64,000 bases of DNA. Origin: CAVQGZ01 sp964400785. GTDB lineage: Bacteria; Actinomycetota; Actinomycetes; Jiangellales; Jiangellaceae. The stretch spans positions 3,862 to 67,861 of the forward strand of contig CAYNWB010000008.1 in NCBI GenBank assembly GCA_964400785.1, given 5' to 3'. The first letter of the stretch is position 1, and each line of letters opens with the position of its first letter. Below are positions 47,178-61,996 of the stretch, piece after piece. Under the pieces are notes generated by a model that saw only the letters and a program-made list of their open reading frames with translations, was not told the DNA's origin and made no database searches. Made by a program: the position numbers and the translations under genes.

Positions 47178-48484
47178 GGACTCTGGTCGAAGCGCAACGA
47201 CACCGCCGCGCCGTGGGCGGGCAGGTCCTCGGCTTGCGCGAGTGCCACCACGTGCGGGGCGCTGTCGCGCAACGCCTGCTCGTCGTAGCTGATCACGTGG
47301 ATACCGCGCAGGAAGGTCTGCACGCTCAACCCCGAGGAGTGGATCGCGCACCCGCCGGTGGGCAGCACGTGGTTGGACCCGGCGACGTAGTCGCCGAGCG
47401 ACACCGGGGCCCAGGGTCCGACGAAGATCGCGCCGGCGTTGTGCACCCGCGCCGCCACCGCGGCGGCGTCGCGGGTCTGGATCTCGAGGTGCTCGGCGGC
47501 GTAGGCGTCGATGACGGCGAGCCCCTGGTCGATGTCGCGCACCAGCACGACCGCGCTCTGCTCACCGCCCAGCGCGGTGGCGATGCGTTCGCTGTGCTTG
47601 GTCGCGGCGACCTGCTGGGGCAGCTCGGCGAGCACGGCGTCGGCAAGGGCGTCCGACGGGGTGACCAGCACGCTCGCCGCGAGCGGGTCGTGCTCGGCCT
47701 GGCTGATGAGGTCGGCCGCGACGTGCACCGGGTCGGCCGTGTCGTCGGCGAGGATCGCGATCTCGGTCGGTCCGGCCTCGGAGTCGATGCCGACGAGCCC
47801 CTCGAGCAGGCGCTTGGCCGCCGTGACGTAGATGTTGCCCGGGCCGGTGACAAGGTCGACGGCCTCGCACGACTGCGTGCCGTAGGCGAACATCGCCACG
47901 GCCTGGGCCCCGCCGGTGGCGTACACCTCGTCGACCCCGAGCAGCCGGCACACCGCCAGGATGGCGGGGTCGGGCCAGCCGTCGTTGTCGGCCTGCGGCG
48001 GTGAGGTGACCGCCAGCGACCGCACGCCGGCGGCCTGCGCCGGGACGACGTTCATGACGACGCTCGACGGGTACACCGCGAGCCCACCGGGCACGTAGAG
48101 CCCGACTCGACGCACCGGCACCCATCGCTCGGTGACGGTGCCCCCGGGCACCACCTGCGTGGTGACGTCGGTGCGGCGCTGGTCACCGTGCACCCGGCGG
48201 GCACGCTCGATCGACACCTCGAGAGCCTGTCGCACGGCTGGGTCGAGCCCCGCGAGCGCGGCGTCGAGCACGTGGTCAGGAACCCGCAGCGACGCCGGGC
48301 GGACGCGGTCGAACCGCTCGGCCAGGTCGAGCAGGGCGGCATCCCCGCGCTCGCGCACGTCGTCGCAGATCGGGCGCACCGTCGCCAGCGCGTGCTCGAC
48401 GTCGAGCGCCGCCCGTGGCACGACGTGCCGGTAGTCACGCTCGCTGCGCGCCTCGCTCTGCCGCAGGTCCAGTCGCCGCATCAC
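47174..48484 (-). CDS. hisD: Histidinol dehydrogenase
   Basis: The 436-residue Zn enzyme carries out the last two oxidations of histidine synthesis. Motifs are YVPGGLAVYPSSVVMNVVPA, TGGAQAVAMFAYGT, VTGPGNIYVTAAKR, GIDSEAGPTEIAILAD, SQAEHDP with the Zn/catalytic His, and AEHLEIQT. The GTG at 48484 is 8 nt after TAGACT (48493-48498); an ATG is the second codon. First gene of the his cluster. Confidence 0.95.
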   Translation of the reverse strand: MMRRLDLRQSEARSERDYRHVVPRAALDVEHALATVRPICDDVRERGDAALLDLAERFDRVRPASLRVPDHVLDAALAGLDPAVRQALEVSIERARRVHGDQRRTDVTTQVVPGGTVTERWVPVRRVGLYVPGGLAVYPSSVVMNVVPAQAAGVRSLAVTSPPQADNDGWPDPAILAVCRLLGVDEVYATGGAQAVAMFAYGTQSCEAVDLVTGPGNIYVTAAKRLLEGLVGIDSEAGPTEIAILADDTADPVHVAADLISQAEHDPLAASVLVTPSDALADAVLAELPQQVAATKHSERIATALGGEQSAVVLVRDIDQGLAVIDAYAAEHLEIQTRDAAAVAARVHNAGAIFVGPWAPVSLGDYVAGSNHVLPTGGCAIHSSGLSVQTFLRGIHVISYDEQALRDSAPHVVALAQAEDLPAHGAAVSLRFDQSP

Positions 48485-48492
48485 GCGACCAG

Positions 48493-48498
48493 AGTCTA
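48493..48498 (-). promoter_or_regulatory. -10 box of the his cluster (leaderless)
   Basis: TAGACT on the minus strand, 8 nt before the GTG of hisD. The 22-bp-arm inverted repeat at 48555-48653 lies just upstream. Confidence 0.5.
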
Positions 48499-48554
48499 GG
48501 TCGGCCCTCGGGGCGCCGCCGCCGGGCGGTGGCGCCGGCCTCTGGGCCGGATCG

Positions 48555-48653
48555 GTGCCCGTGCGCATACAAAGTGCTCGCAGGCCCAATCCCGACCAGG
48601 GCGAACGCGGCTCGATGAACCGTGTGAAGGCCACTTTGTATGGGCACGGGCAC
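48555..48653. repeat. Inverted repeat with 22-bp arms upstream of hisD
   Basis: The left arm (48555-48576) starts GTGCCCGTG and ends ATACAAAGTG. The right arm (48632-48653) is its reverse complement with one mismatch. The arms enclose 55 bp with no evident gene. The 99-bp unit lies between the divergent hisD and LON-domain genes, outside both -10 boxes. The AT-rich TACAAAGT core stands out against the GC-rich surroundings. It may be a paired operator, an RNA hairpin or a miniature mobile element. Confidence 0.75.
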
Positions 48654-48695
48654 CCAACGGCGTGCGTCCGGCGCGCCCGCGCGCGCGCAGGGCCC

Positions 48696-48701
48696 TAGCG
48701 T
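48696..48701 (+). promoter_or_regulatory. -10 box of the LON-domain gene (leaderless)
   Basis: TAGCGT, 7 nt before the GTG at 48709. There is no ribosome site. Confidence 0.5.
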
Positions 48702-48708
48702 GAGGCCC

Positions 48709-49392
48709 GTGGCCGTCTCGACCATCCCGCTGTTCCCGCTGGGCAGCGTGTTGTACCCCGGGCTGGCGCTGCCCCTGCACATCTTCGAGCAGCGGTACCG
48801 CCTGCTCGTGTCGCACCTGGCCGACGGCGAGACCGACGCCGAGCGATCGTTCGGCGTGGTGGCGATCCGGGCCGGCCACGAGGTCGGCGCCGCCTCGGTG
48901 AGCACGCTGCACGAGGTCGGCACAACCGCGGTGCTGCGCCGGGTGACCCCCTACCCCGACGGCCGCTTCGACATCCTCACCGCCGGAGCACGCCGGTTTC
49001 GCCTGCACCGGGTCGACGACTCGCTGCCGTACCTGCAGGCAGAGGTCGAGTGGCTGCCCGAGCAGGTCGGCGACGACGCCGAGGTGGTGCCCCTCGCGCG
49101 GGCGGTGCGTACCCGGTTCGGCCGCTACCAGCAGCTGCTGTCGGGAGGCGAGGACGACGAGGGAGTCGGGCGAGCCGACGCCCTGCCCGAGGACCCGACG
49201 GTTCTGTCGTACCTGGTGTCTGCGGCGATGCTGCTCGACCTGCCCGATCGCCAACGCCTGCTCGCGTCGGCGAGCACCCAGTCTCGGCTGGGGCTGCTGC
49301 GAGGCCTGCTCGAGCGGGAGGAGACGTTCATCCGGCTGCTCGGCGCCGTGCCGGCCACCGACCTGCTGCGCGACGCCATCACGGTCAACTAG
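48709..49392 (+). CDS. LON-substrate-binding-domain protein
   Basis: The 227-residue product consists of the LonN domain alone: IPLFPLGSVLYPGLALPLHIFEQRYRLL, FGVVAIRAGHEVG, VGTTAVLRRVTPYPDGRFDILTAGARRFRL. It lacks the AAA and protease parts of Lon. Such stand-alone proteins are common in Actinobacteria and may bind proteins or adapt substrates; no catalytic site is visible. The GTG at 48709 is leaderless by spacing. Confidence 0.88.
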   Translation: MAVSTIPLFPLGSVLYPGLALPLHIFEQRYRLLVSHLADGETDAERSFGVVAIRAGHEVGAASVSTLHEVGTTAVLRRVTPYPDGRFDILTAGARRFRLHRVDDSLPYLQAEVEWLPEQVGDDAEVVPLARAVRTRFGRYQQLLSGGEDDEGVGRADALPEDPTVLSYLVSAAMLLDLPDRQRLLASASTQSRLGLLRGLLEREETFIRLLGAVPATDLLRDAITVN

Positions 49393-49402
49393 GCGTTCGG
49401 CG

Positions 49403-49900
49403 ATGGGCTCTCGACGCGGCACGGCGGGCACCCCCGCGTTGCGGGCGCTGCTGCAGGCCGGCGTGCCGTTCACCGAGCACCCGTACGACCACGACCCGAG
49501 CCACCCGTCCTTCGGCCTCGAGGCAGCGCAGGCGCTCGGCGTCGATCCCCGCACCGTGTTCAAGACCCTGCTCGCCGACGTGGACGGCCGCCTCGTGGTG
49601 GCGGTGCTGCCGGTGACGGCCTCGCTCAGCCTGAAGGCCCTGGCCGCGGCGGTCGGGGGCAAGCGGGCCAGGCTCGCCGACCCCAGCGTGGCCGAGCGCA
49701 CGACCGGCTACGTCGTCGGTGGCATCAGCCCCCTGGGCCAGCGCACCGTGCTGCCCACCGTCGTCGACGACAGCGCCGAGGCGTTGCCGACCATGTACGT
49801 CTCCGGCGGACGACGCGGCCTGGACGTCGGGCTGGCGCCCGCCGACCTGGTTCGCCTCACGTCGGCCGTGACGGCGCCGGTCTGCGCTCAGGGGCGCTGA
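49403..49900 (+). CDS. ybaK: YbaK-type aminoacyl-tRNA deacylase
   Basis: The 165-residue product belongs to the YbaK/EbsC family, which removes mischarged amino acids (YbaK clears Cys-tRNA-Pro). Signs are HPSFGLEAAQALGVDPRTVFKTLLADVDG, the conserved Lys in LSLKALAAAVGGKRARLADP, and GYVVGGISPLGQ. The ATG lies 10 bp after the LON-domain gene. Its 3' 44 bp overlap the convergent membrane-protein gene. Confidence 0.92.
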   Translation: MGSRRGTAGTPALRALLQAGVPFTEHPYDHDPSHPSFGLEAAQALGVDPRTVFKTLLADVDGRLVVAVLPVTASLSLKALAAAVGGKRARLADPSVAERTTGYVVGGISPLGQRTVLPTVVDDSAEALPTMYVSGGRRGLDVGLAPADLVRLTSAVTAPVCAQGR

Positions 49901-50359
49901 GCGCCGCAACCACCAGCACGACCGCGACTGCCACGATCGGCCAGACCAGCAGGGCGGCGTAGGCGTTGAGCTCGGGCCCCGGCGTGACCTCACCGTCCGC
50001 GGTGGCCGCCACCAGCGTGTCGAGCCGACCCGGGCCGAGCTGCACGGCCAGCAGCCATGCCAGCATCGACCCGGCGGCGCCACCGCCGGCCAGCGTCAGC
50101 ACGACGCGAACGCCGCGGTACCCGCGCAGCAGCAGGGTTGCCGCGCAGAGCAGGCCGGCCGCCACCCCGAGCAGCGTGAACGTGGCGTCCCCGGTGAAGA
50201 TCGAGCCGTAGACGGCCTCACCCCGGGCGAACGGCTGACCGTCGACCACCACGTAGGTGATCGTGGGCACCACCTGCCACCAGGCCACGCCCACGACGAC
50301 CGCCACGGCGAGGTGCAGCAGCGTCGCCTCGAGCACGAGACGACGGCTGCCTGCCCCGG

Positions 50360-50363
<4 letters not shown>
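49857..50363 (-). CDS. Four-helix membrane protein (DUF2567-like)
   Basis: The 168-residue product has four TM segments (LLHLAVAVVVGVAWWQVVP; TFTLLGVAAGLLCAATLLL; LTLAGGGAAGSMLAWLLAV; AALLVWPIVAVAVVLVVAAL). The YGSIFTGDATFTLLG region and size fit actinobacterial DUF2567-type proteins; the family call is tentative. The GTG at 50363 overlaps the dnaE stop by 4 bp, so it is coupled to dnaE. It overlaps ybaK at its end. Function unknown. Confidence 0.75.
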
Positions 50364-53899
<3,536 letters not shown>

Positions 53900-53999
53900 T
53901 GGAGTGGGGACCTCCTCGCAGGGCGCTCGCTTCGGCAACGACACCGGCGGCTGGACGCGGCGAGCGCCCGTCCGGCCAGTGCTGGGGAAGCAGGCTGCC

Positions 54000-54005
54000 A
54001 GGGTA
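54000..54005 (-). promoter_or_regulatory. Possible -10 box of dnaE
   Basis: TACCCT on the minus strand, about 100 bp upstream of the dnaE GTG, would give a leader of about 95 nt containing the GAGGAGG site. There is no clear -35. The rest of 53900-54063 holds nothing recognisable. Confidence 0.3.
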
Positions 54006-54063
54006 GTCGCCGGCTGCGACACGACCGGGCGTGGCGCGCGCAGATGCCCGGATGTTGCCGGGA

Positions 54064-54768
54064 CTACAGCGCCCGCACGGCGTTGGCCAGCACGGCGTCG
54101 CGGACGTAGGCCGCCAGACCGTCCCGGCGCTGGTCGTAGTGACGGGCGAAGCGCTCGTCCGCCACGTACATCTCGCCAACGTCCATCGCCGCGTCGCTGT
54201 CAGCAGGCGTGCCCGCGTCGAGCAGCTCGGCGAAGGCGGCCTCGATCGCCTCCCCCTCGGCCTTGATCGCGGCCCAGTCCGTCTCGGTGTAGGCCTTCGT
54301 CCGCCGCGACGACTCCGCGTAGGCGTCGGACCCGCCCCAGCGCGTCCGCACCTCGTCGCCGAACTCCGCCTCGTTGCGCTCGAACGTGCCCAGTCCCGCG
54401 AACCGCTCGTCCTCGCTCATGCTCCGTGCTCCTTCCAGACTCGTCAGGGTCGTCTCGACCAGCCGCTGCACCGCACGCAGCTGCTCGACCTGCTCGGCGA
54501 GCAGTCGGCGTTGCCGCAGCAGGGCGGCCCGTCTGTCGTGGGCCGGGTCGTCCAGCAGCGCGCGGATCTCAGCCAGGCCGAACCCGAGCCGGCGGTAGAC
54601 GAGCAGCTCCTGCAGCCGGTCGAGGTCGTCCGGGGTGTACTCGCGGTAGCCCGCGCGGCTGCGCGAGGACGGCACGAGCAGCCCCGTCTCGTCGTAGTGG
54701 TGCAACGTGCGCACCGACACGCCGGCCATGGCCGCCACGCGGCCGACCGAGTACCGGTGCTGCTCCAT
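54064..54768 (-). CDS. MerR-family regulator with TipAS-like domain
   Basis: The 234-residue product has an N-terminal MerR helix-turn-helix (YSVGRVAAMAGVSVRTLHHYDETGLLVPS, RAGYREYTPDDLDRLQEL), a coiled-coil dimerisation helix (about 80-112), and a C-terminal TipAS-type domain (MSEDERFAGLG...AYTETDWAAIKAEGEAI). TipA proteins bind thiopeptide-like drugs and activate their own promoter. That promoter is visible at 54777-54807. The ATG at 54768 lies about 8 nt after the -10 box. No target other than itself is evident. Confidence 0.9.
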   Translation of the reverse strand: MEQHRYSVGRVAAMAGVSVRTLHHYDETGLLVPSSRSRAGYREYTPDDLDRLQELLVYRRLGFGLAEIRALLDDPAHDRRAALLRQRRLLAEQVEQLRAVQRLVETTLTSLEGARSMSEDERFAGLGTFERNEAEFGDEVRTRWGGSDAYAESSRRTKAYTETDWAAIKAEGEAIEAAFAELLDAGTPADSDAAMDVGEMYVADERFARHYDQRRDGLAAYVRDAVLANAVRAL

Positions 54769-54776
54769 GTCGACCG

Positions 54777-54807
54777 ACGCTAGGGCCTCACGCAGCGTGA
54801 GGGTCAA
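54777..54807 (-). promoter_or_regulatory. TipA-type autoregulated promoter with 19-bp spacer
   Basis: On the minus strand, -35 TTGACC (54802-54807) and -10 TAGCGT (54777-54782) are 19 bp apart, the long spacer characteristic of MerR-activated promoters. Between them lies the palindrome CCTCACGC-T-GCGTGAGG (54786-54802), which resembles the tipA operator of Streptomyces. Transcription would start next to the regulator's ATG. Confidence 0.8.
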
Positions 54808-54814
54808 GCGCGAC

Positions 54815-55696
54815 TCAGGCCAGCGCGTCCAGCGTCGCCCACTGCTCGTCGGAGAGCTCGACGTCGGCCGCGGCGCAGTTCTGCTCGAGGTGCGCCACGC
54901 TGCCCGTGCCCGGGATCGGCAGCATCACCGGGCTGCTGCGCAGCAGCCACGCCAGCGACAGCTGGGCCACGGAGTAGCCGGTCTCGGCGGCCAGCCGCGA
55001 CACCGGCCCGTCGGCGCTGACGAGGTCGCCCCCGGCGATCGGGAACCACGGGATGAACCCGACGCCGCGCTGCTCGCAGGCGGCCACCACGTCGGAGTGG
55101 GTGCGGTTGCCGACGTTGTAGATGTTCTGCACCGAGACGACCTCGGCGTGCTGGCGCACCCTGTGCAGGGTGTCGACGTCGACCTCCGACAGACCGATGT
55201 GGCGGATCTTGCCGGCGGCCTGCATCTCGCTGAGCACGCCGACCTGGTCTTCGACCGGGTAGCGCTGGTCGACCCGGTGCAGCTGGTACAGGTCGATCCG
55301 CTCGACGTCGAGACGGCGCAGGCTCATCTCGACGCACTGGCGCAGGTAGTTGGGCTCCCCGAGCACGTGCCAGGCGTTCGGGCCCGTGCGCAGCAGACCA
55401 CCCTTGGTCGCCACGACGACGCCGTCGTAGGGGTGCAGCGCCTCACGGATGAGGTCCTCGGACACGAACGGTCCGTAGGAGTCGGCGGTGTCGACGAAGT
55501 CCACGCCCAGCTCGACGGCGCGCCGCAGCACGGCGACTGCCGTCTCGCGATCGGCCGGCGGCCCCCACACCCCGGGACCGGTGATGCGCATCGCGCCGAA
55601 CCCGAGGCGGCGCACCGTCATCGGGTCGTGGGTGAAGGCCCCGAGAGTGAAGGAGCCACTGCGAGCCACGGACGAGGAGGAGGGCTGCTGCGTCAT
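54815..55696 (-). CDS. Aldo/keto reductase
   Basis: The 293-residue TIM barrel uses NAD(P)H to reduce carbonyls. It shows RRLGFGAMRITGPGVWG, the catalytic Asp/Tyr motif GVDFVDTADSYGPFVSEDL, Lys in GVVVATKGGL, His in IDLYQLHRVD, and IPGTGSVAHLEQN. Family members act on varied aldehydes; substrate unknown. The ATG at 55696 follows CAGTCT at 6 nt, so it is probably leaderless. It lies 46 bp upstream of the merR-type gene, same strand. Confidence 0.92.
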   Translation of the reverse strand: MTQQPSSSSVARSGSFTLGAFTHDPMTVRRLGFGAMRITGPGVWGPPADRETAVAVLRRAVELGVDFVDTADSYGPFVSEDLIREALHPYDGVVVATKGGLLRTGPNAWHVLGEPNYLRQCVEMSLRRLDVERIDLYQLHRVDQRYPVEDQVGVLSEMQAAGKIRHIGLSEVDVDTLHRVRQHAEVVSVQNIYNVGNRTHSDVVAACEQRGVGFIPWFPIAGGDLVSADGPVSRLAAETGYSVAQLSLAWLLRSSPVMLPIPGTGSVAHLEQNCAAADVELSDEQWATLDALA

Positions 55697-55702
55697 ACCC
55701 CC

Positions 55703-55708
55703 AGACTG
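55703..55708 (-). promoter_or_regulatory. -10 box of the aldo/keto reductase (leaderless)
   Basis: CAGTCT on the minus strand, 6 nt before the ATG at 55696. Confidence 0.4.
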
Positions 55709-55713
55709 CCAGG

Positions 55714-56640
55714 TCATGCCTCGCGAAGTGTGGCGAGGGCCGAGGCCAGGTCGTCGGGGTAGTCGCTGGTGAAGCGCACCCGCTGCCCCGTGCCCGGATG
55801 GTCGAGCTGCAGGGCGACGGCGTGCAGCCACTGGCGGGTGAGCCCGAGCCGGGACGCCAGCACCGGGTCGGCCCCGTAGGTGAGATCCCCCGCGCAGGGG
55901 TGCCGCATCGCCGCCATGTGCACGCGGATCTGGTGCGTGCGCCCCGTCTCGAGGTGCACCTCGACGAGCGAGGCCGCCGGGAACGCCTCGAGCGTGTCGT
56001 AGTGGGTGACGCTGGGCTTGCCTCCGGCGACGACGGCGAACTTGTAGTCGGCACTGGGGTGCCGGCCGATGGGGGCATCGATCGTGCCGCGCAGCGGGTC
56101 CAGGCGCCCCTGCACGACGGCGTGGTAGGTCTTGTCGACGGTGCGGTCACGAAACTGGGCCTTGAGGTCGCTGTAGGCGCGCTCGCTGGCCGCGACCACC
56201 ATCAGCCCGGACGTGCCGACGTCGAGCCGGTGCACGACCCCCTGTCGCTCGGCGGCCCCGGACGTGGCGACGCGGTACCCGGCGGCAGCCAGACCGCCGA
56301 CCACGGTCGGGCCGGTCCATCCCGGGGAGGCGTGGGCGGCCACCCCGACCGGCTTGTCGACCACCACGATGTCGTCGTCGGCGTGCACGACGTGCATGCC
56401 GGGGACGGGCTCGGCCACGACCGACACCGCACTCGGCGCCTCGGGCACCGTCACCTCGAGCCATCCTCCCGGCAGCAGGCGCGACGAGCGCGACAGCAGC
56501 TCGCCGTCCATGCTCGCCTCACCCCGCTCGATCAGCTCGGCGGCCTTGCTGCGCGACAGCCCCAGCATGCGGGCCAGGCCCACGTCGGCCCTCTCCCCGA
56601 CCAGGCCGTCGGGCACCGGCAGGCTGCGCTGCCGGCTCAC
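55714..56640 (-). CDS. rluD: RluA/RluD-family 23S rRNA pseudouridine synthase
   Basis: The 308-residue enzyme has an N-terminal S4 RNA-binding domain (ARMLGLSRSKAAELIERGEASMDG) and the RluA catalytic domain, with Asp in VVHRLDVGTSGLMVVAAS and DIVVVDKPVGVAAHAS, KTYHAVVQGRLDP, LETGRTHQIRVHMAA. It isomerises uridines in 23S rRNA. The exact position modified is not certain. The GTG start overlaps the lspA stop by 4 bp, the usual lspA-rluD pair. Confidence 0.94.
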   Translation of the reverse strand: MSRQRSLPVPDGLVGERADVGLARMLGLSRSKAAELIERGEASMDGELLSRSSRLLPGGWLEVTVPEAPSAVSVVAEPVPGMHVVHADDDIVVVDKPVGVAAHASPGWTGPTVVGGLAAAGYRVATSGAAERQGVVHRLDVGTSGLMVVAASERAYSDLKAQFRDRTVDKTYHAVVQGRLDPLRGTIDAPIGRHPSADYKFAVVAGGKPSVTHYDTLEAFPAASLVEVHLETGRTHQIRVHMAAMRHPCAGDLTYGADPVLASRLGLTRQWLHAVALQLDHPGTGQRVRFTSDYPDDLASALATLREA

Positions 56641-57197
56641 GCGGTGGCCTCACCCTCGTCCGGCGTCGACGTCGGCTCGGCACCCCGCTCCCCGGGCGGG
56701 ACGTCGTAGGGCACGTCCCGCAGGCTGAGCAGCATGACCAGGGCGACCGAGCCGGTGATGGCGGCGTCGGCGAGGTTCCACACCGGGAACCCCGGCCACT
56801 CCACCCAGTCGATGACGTAGCCCCGCAGCGGGCCTGGCTGCTGGGTCATGCGGTCGATCAGGTTGCCCAGCGCGCCCCCCAGGATGCCGCCCAACGCGAC
56901 CGCCCACCAGACGTTGCGCAGGCGTCGCGCCATGCGCAGGATCGCCACCGCCACCCCCATGGCGACCAGCGTGATCACCACGGTGTAGCCCTCGGCGAAC
57001 CCGAACGCGGCCCCCGGGTTGTACACCAGCCGCAGCTGCCACCACGGGTCGACGAGCACGATGACCCGCCCGTCGGCGAGGGCGTCGACGGCCCACACCT
57101 TGGTGACCCTGTCGATCGCGACGACGACCAGCGCGACGACCAGCAGGGTCGCGACGTAGCGGCGCGAGCTCAGTGTCGCTCTTGCCGCTGCTTGCAC
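56637..57197 (-). CDS. lspA: Lipoprotein signal peptidase (signal peptidase II)
   Basis: The 186-residue membrane protease cleaves prolipoprotein signals after lipid attachment, which serves lipoproteins such as the binding proteins at 7543 and 9001. Four TM helices carry VAIDRVTKVWAV, LVYNPGAAFGFAEG, and the catalytic Asp residues in GGALGNLIDRM and VWNLADAAIT. The GTG at 57197 lies inside the DksA-like gene (28-bp overlap); no nearer start is in frame. The tail is acidic. Confidence 0.94.
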   Translation of the reverse strand: MQAAARATLSSRRYVATLLVVALVVVAIDRVTKVWAVDALADGRVIVLVDPWWQLRLVYNPGAAFGFAEGYTVVITLVAMGVAVAILRMARRLRNVWWAVALGGILGGALGNLIDRMTQQPGPLRGYVIDWVEWPGFPVWNLADAAITGSVALVMLLSLRDVPYDVPPGERGAEPTSTPDEGEATA

Positions 57198-57631
57198 GCC
57201 AGGCAGAGGGTCGCGCGCGGGAACGCCTGCAGGCGGGCCTTGCCGATCGGCTTGCCGCACGACTCGCACACCCCGTAGCTCGAGGTCTCGATGCTGCGCA
57301 GCGCGCGCTCGACCTGGCCCAGGATCTCGCGGTGGCTGGCCGCGAGCGCCATCTCGTGCTCACGCTCGAAGGCCTTCGCACCCGTGTCGGCCACGTCCTC
57401 ACCGCCCTCGTCGCCGGCACCCTGCAGCAGGTCGGCGATGTCGGACTCGGCGTCGGCGATCTCGGCTCGCAGCCTCTCGGCGTCCTCGAGAAGCTCGTCG
57501 CGCACCTCGGCGAGCTCGGCCTCGGTCCAGGGCTGCTCGTCGTCGCGGACGACCAGGGTGTCGGCGTCCACGTCTGCCGTGGACACCGCCTTGCGGGTCG
57601 ACGCACGCTTGGCGCCGCTTCGCTGTGCCAC
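57170..57631 (-). CDS. DksA/TraR-type zinc-finger protein
   Basis: The 153-residue product has a long acidic coiled-coil region (about 35-100) and a C-terminal four-Cys zinc finger (YGVCESCGKPIGKARLQAFP, CLACKQRQ). DksA-like proteins bind the RNA polymerase secondary channel; the actinobacterial members are less studied. The GTG at 57631 has AGGAGGGG at good spacing. It is the first gene of the run to lspA and rluD, and diverges from ileS. Confidence 0.9.
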   Translation of the reverse strand: MAQRSGAKRASTRKAVSTADVDADTLVVRDDEQPWTEAELAEVRDELLEDAERLRAEIADAESDIADLLQGAGDEGGEDVADTGAKAFEREHEMALAASHREILGQVERALRSIETSSYGVCESCGKPIGKARLQAFPRATLCLACKQRQERH

Positions 57632-57732
57632 GGGACATCCCCTCCTTGCCAGGTCGCGCGAATATACGTGGCTGCAGCACCCCGAGCAACGACCAACGTC
57701 CCTTGACGCATCGCGTCGCGCCCACGGGCGGC

Positions 57733-57738
57733 TATCGT
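57733..57738 (+). promoter_or_regulatory. -10 box of the ileS leader
   Basis: TATCGT lies just upstream of the T-box leader. TTGACG occurs at 57703-57708, but the 24-bp spacing is too long for a standard -35. Confidence 0.4.
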
Positions 57739-57741
57739 TGG

Positions 57742-58016
57742 GTGCGACAGCGACGGGGACAGGTATTCGCGTCGGCGGCCCGCAGCGACCCGGGGACGGT
57801 GCAAGCCCGGGGGTGCGCACGCGCAAGAGATCACCCCTGAGTCGCCGGAAGAACGGGACCTGCCGCACCACGGCGAGTCCTCACTAGACCCGGCAACCTC
57901 TCGAGAGGGTCGACGGCCACGGCCGGCGGCCAAGGAGGGTGGTACCGCGGGGTGTGGGCGCCGAGCCCGTCACCTCGTCCCTCCGTCGAACGCAGCACGC
58001 GACACCGACGGAGACG
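57742..58016 (+). ncRNA. T-box riboswitch upstream of ileS
   Basis: The leader has the T-box core TGGTACCGCGG (57940-57950) that pairs with the NCCA end of uncharged tRNA. Upstream is a compact stem I with ATC at 57830-57832, a probable isoleucine specifier, followed by CGCCGGAAGAACGGGACC, typical of actinobacterial ileS leaders. No terminator with a U-tract precedes ileS; the GGAG ribosome site (58010-58013) lies right after, so control is probably at translation initiation. Uncharged tRNA-Ile would expose the site. It fills most of the 391-bp gap between the DksA-like gene and ileS. Confidence 0.88.
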
Positions 58017-58022
58017 ACCTCG

Positions 58023-61172
<3,150 letters not shown>

Positions 61173-61187
61173 CGCGCCGCAGCAGCA

Positions 61188-61919
61188 CTACTCCTGCTGA
61201 GAGTCGCCCCGTTCGCCGGAACCGTCACCGGACGACGACCCGTCCGGGTTCTCCAGCTGGCCCTCCTGCAGCGCCCGCACCTGCTCGGAGTGGTACGCCA
61301 CGAGGCGGCTGCGGTACTCGCGCTCGTGGGAGCGCAGGTCGTCCAGCCGCTGGCGCAGCTCGGCCTCCTTGCGCTTGAGCTCGCTGGTGAGCTGCTGCTC
61401 GCGGGCCGCGGTCTCCTCGTCGAGGGTCTTGGCGCGCTGGGTGGCCTCGGCGACCATGCGCTCGGACCGGTTCGTGGCGTCGCCGACCATCTCGTTGGCC
61501 TTGGACTGGGCGTCGTGCACGAGGGTGTCGGCCTTGGACTGGGCCTCGTTCACGAGGGTGTCGGCCGTGGTCTGGGCCTCGGTGACGAGGTTGTCCGCCG
61601 CGGTCTGGGCGTGCGTGAGGATCGTCAGTGCCGCCGCAGGGGCCTGGGCCGGATCGGTGACGGCTCGCTGCACCTGGGTGTCGGTGACCCGGGCCTGCTC
61701 GGCCGCCGCACGCGCCGCCTCCATGTCCGGCGTCGGCTGCTCACCGGCAGGCGCACCCTGCGCAGCAGCAGCCTGGAGCCGCTCGATCTCGCCGTAGAGC
61801 CGACGCAGCTCGGCCTCGACCTCGTCGAGAAACTCGTCGACCTCCTGCATGTCGTAGCCCTCACGCAGGCGGACGGTCAGGAACTCCTTGTTCGCGACGT
61901 CTTGGGGCGTCAGCGTCAT
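61188..61919 (-). CDS. DivIVA/Wag31-like polar growth protein
   Basis: The 243-residue product has the DivIVA N-terminus (LTPQDVANKEFLTVRLREGYDMQEVDEFLDEVE) that binds curved membranes. A long coiled coil follows, with Ala-rich heptads and the repeat TxADTLVNEAQSKAD (about 100-175), and an acidic tail. It probably marks cell poles and recruits wall synthesis. The ATG at 61919 has GAGGTGA. The next gene on the strand (yggT) fits the usual sepF-yggT-divIVA order of actinobacterial division clusters. Confidence 0.93.
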   Translation of the reverse strand: MTLTPQDVANKEFLTVRLREGYDMQEVDEFLDEVEAELRRLYGEIERLQAAAAQGAPAGEQPTPDMEAARAAAEQARVTDTQVQRAVTDPAQAPAAALTILTHAQTAADNLVTEAQTTADTLVNEAQSKADTLVHDAQSKANEMVGDATNRSERMVAEATQRAKTLDEETAAREQQLTSELKRKEAELRQRLDDLRSHEREYRSRLVAYHSEQVRALQEGQLENPDGSSSGDGSGERGDSQQE

Positions 61920-61996
61920 CGGTCACCTCGAAGCTCGGATCATGGACGGTCTACGGTACCGCCGCGACGCCGGTCACCGTGCTGGGAGTGCCAGAC

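Noticed and set aside
48577..48631. Small gene inside the inverted repeat upstream of hisD
   Set aside because: Only 55 bp, with no ribosome site and no convincing frame.
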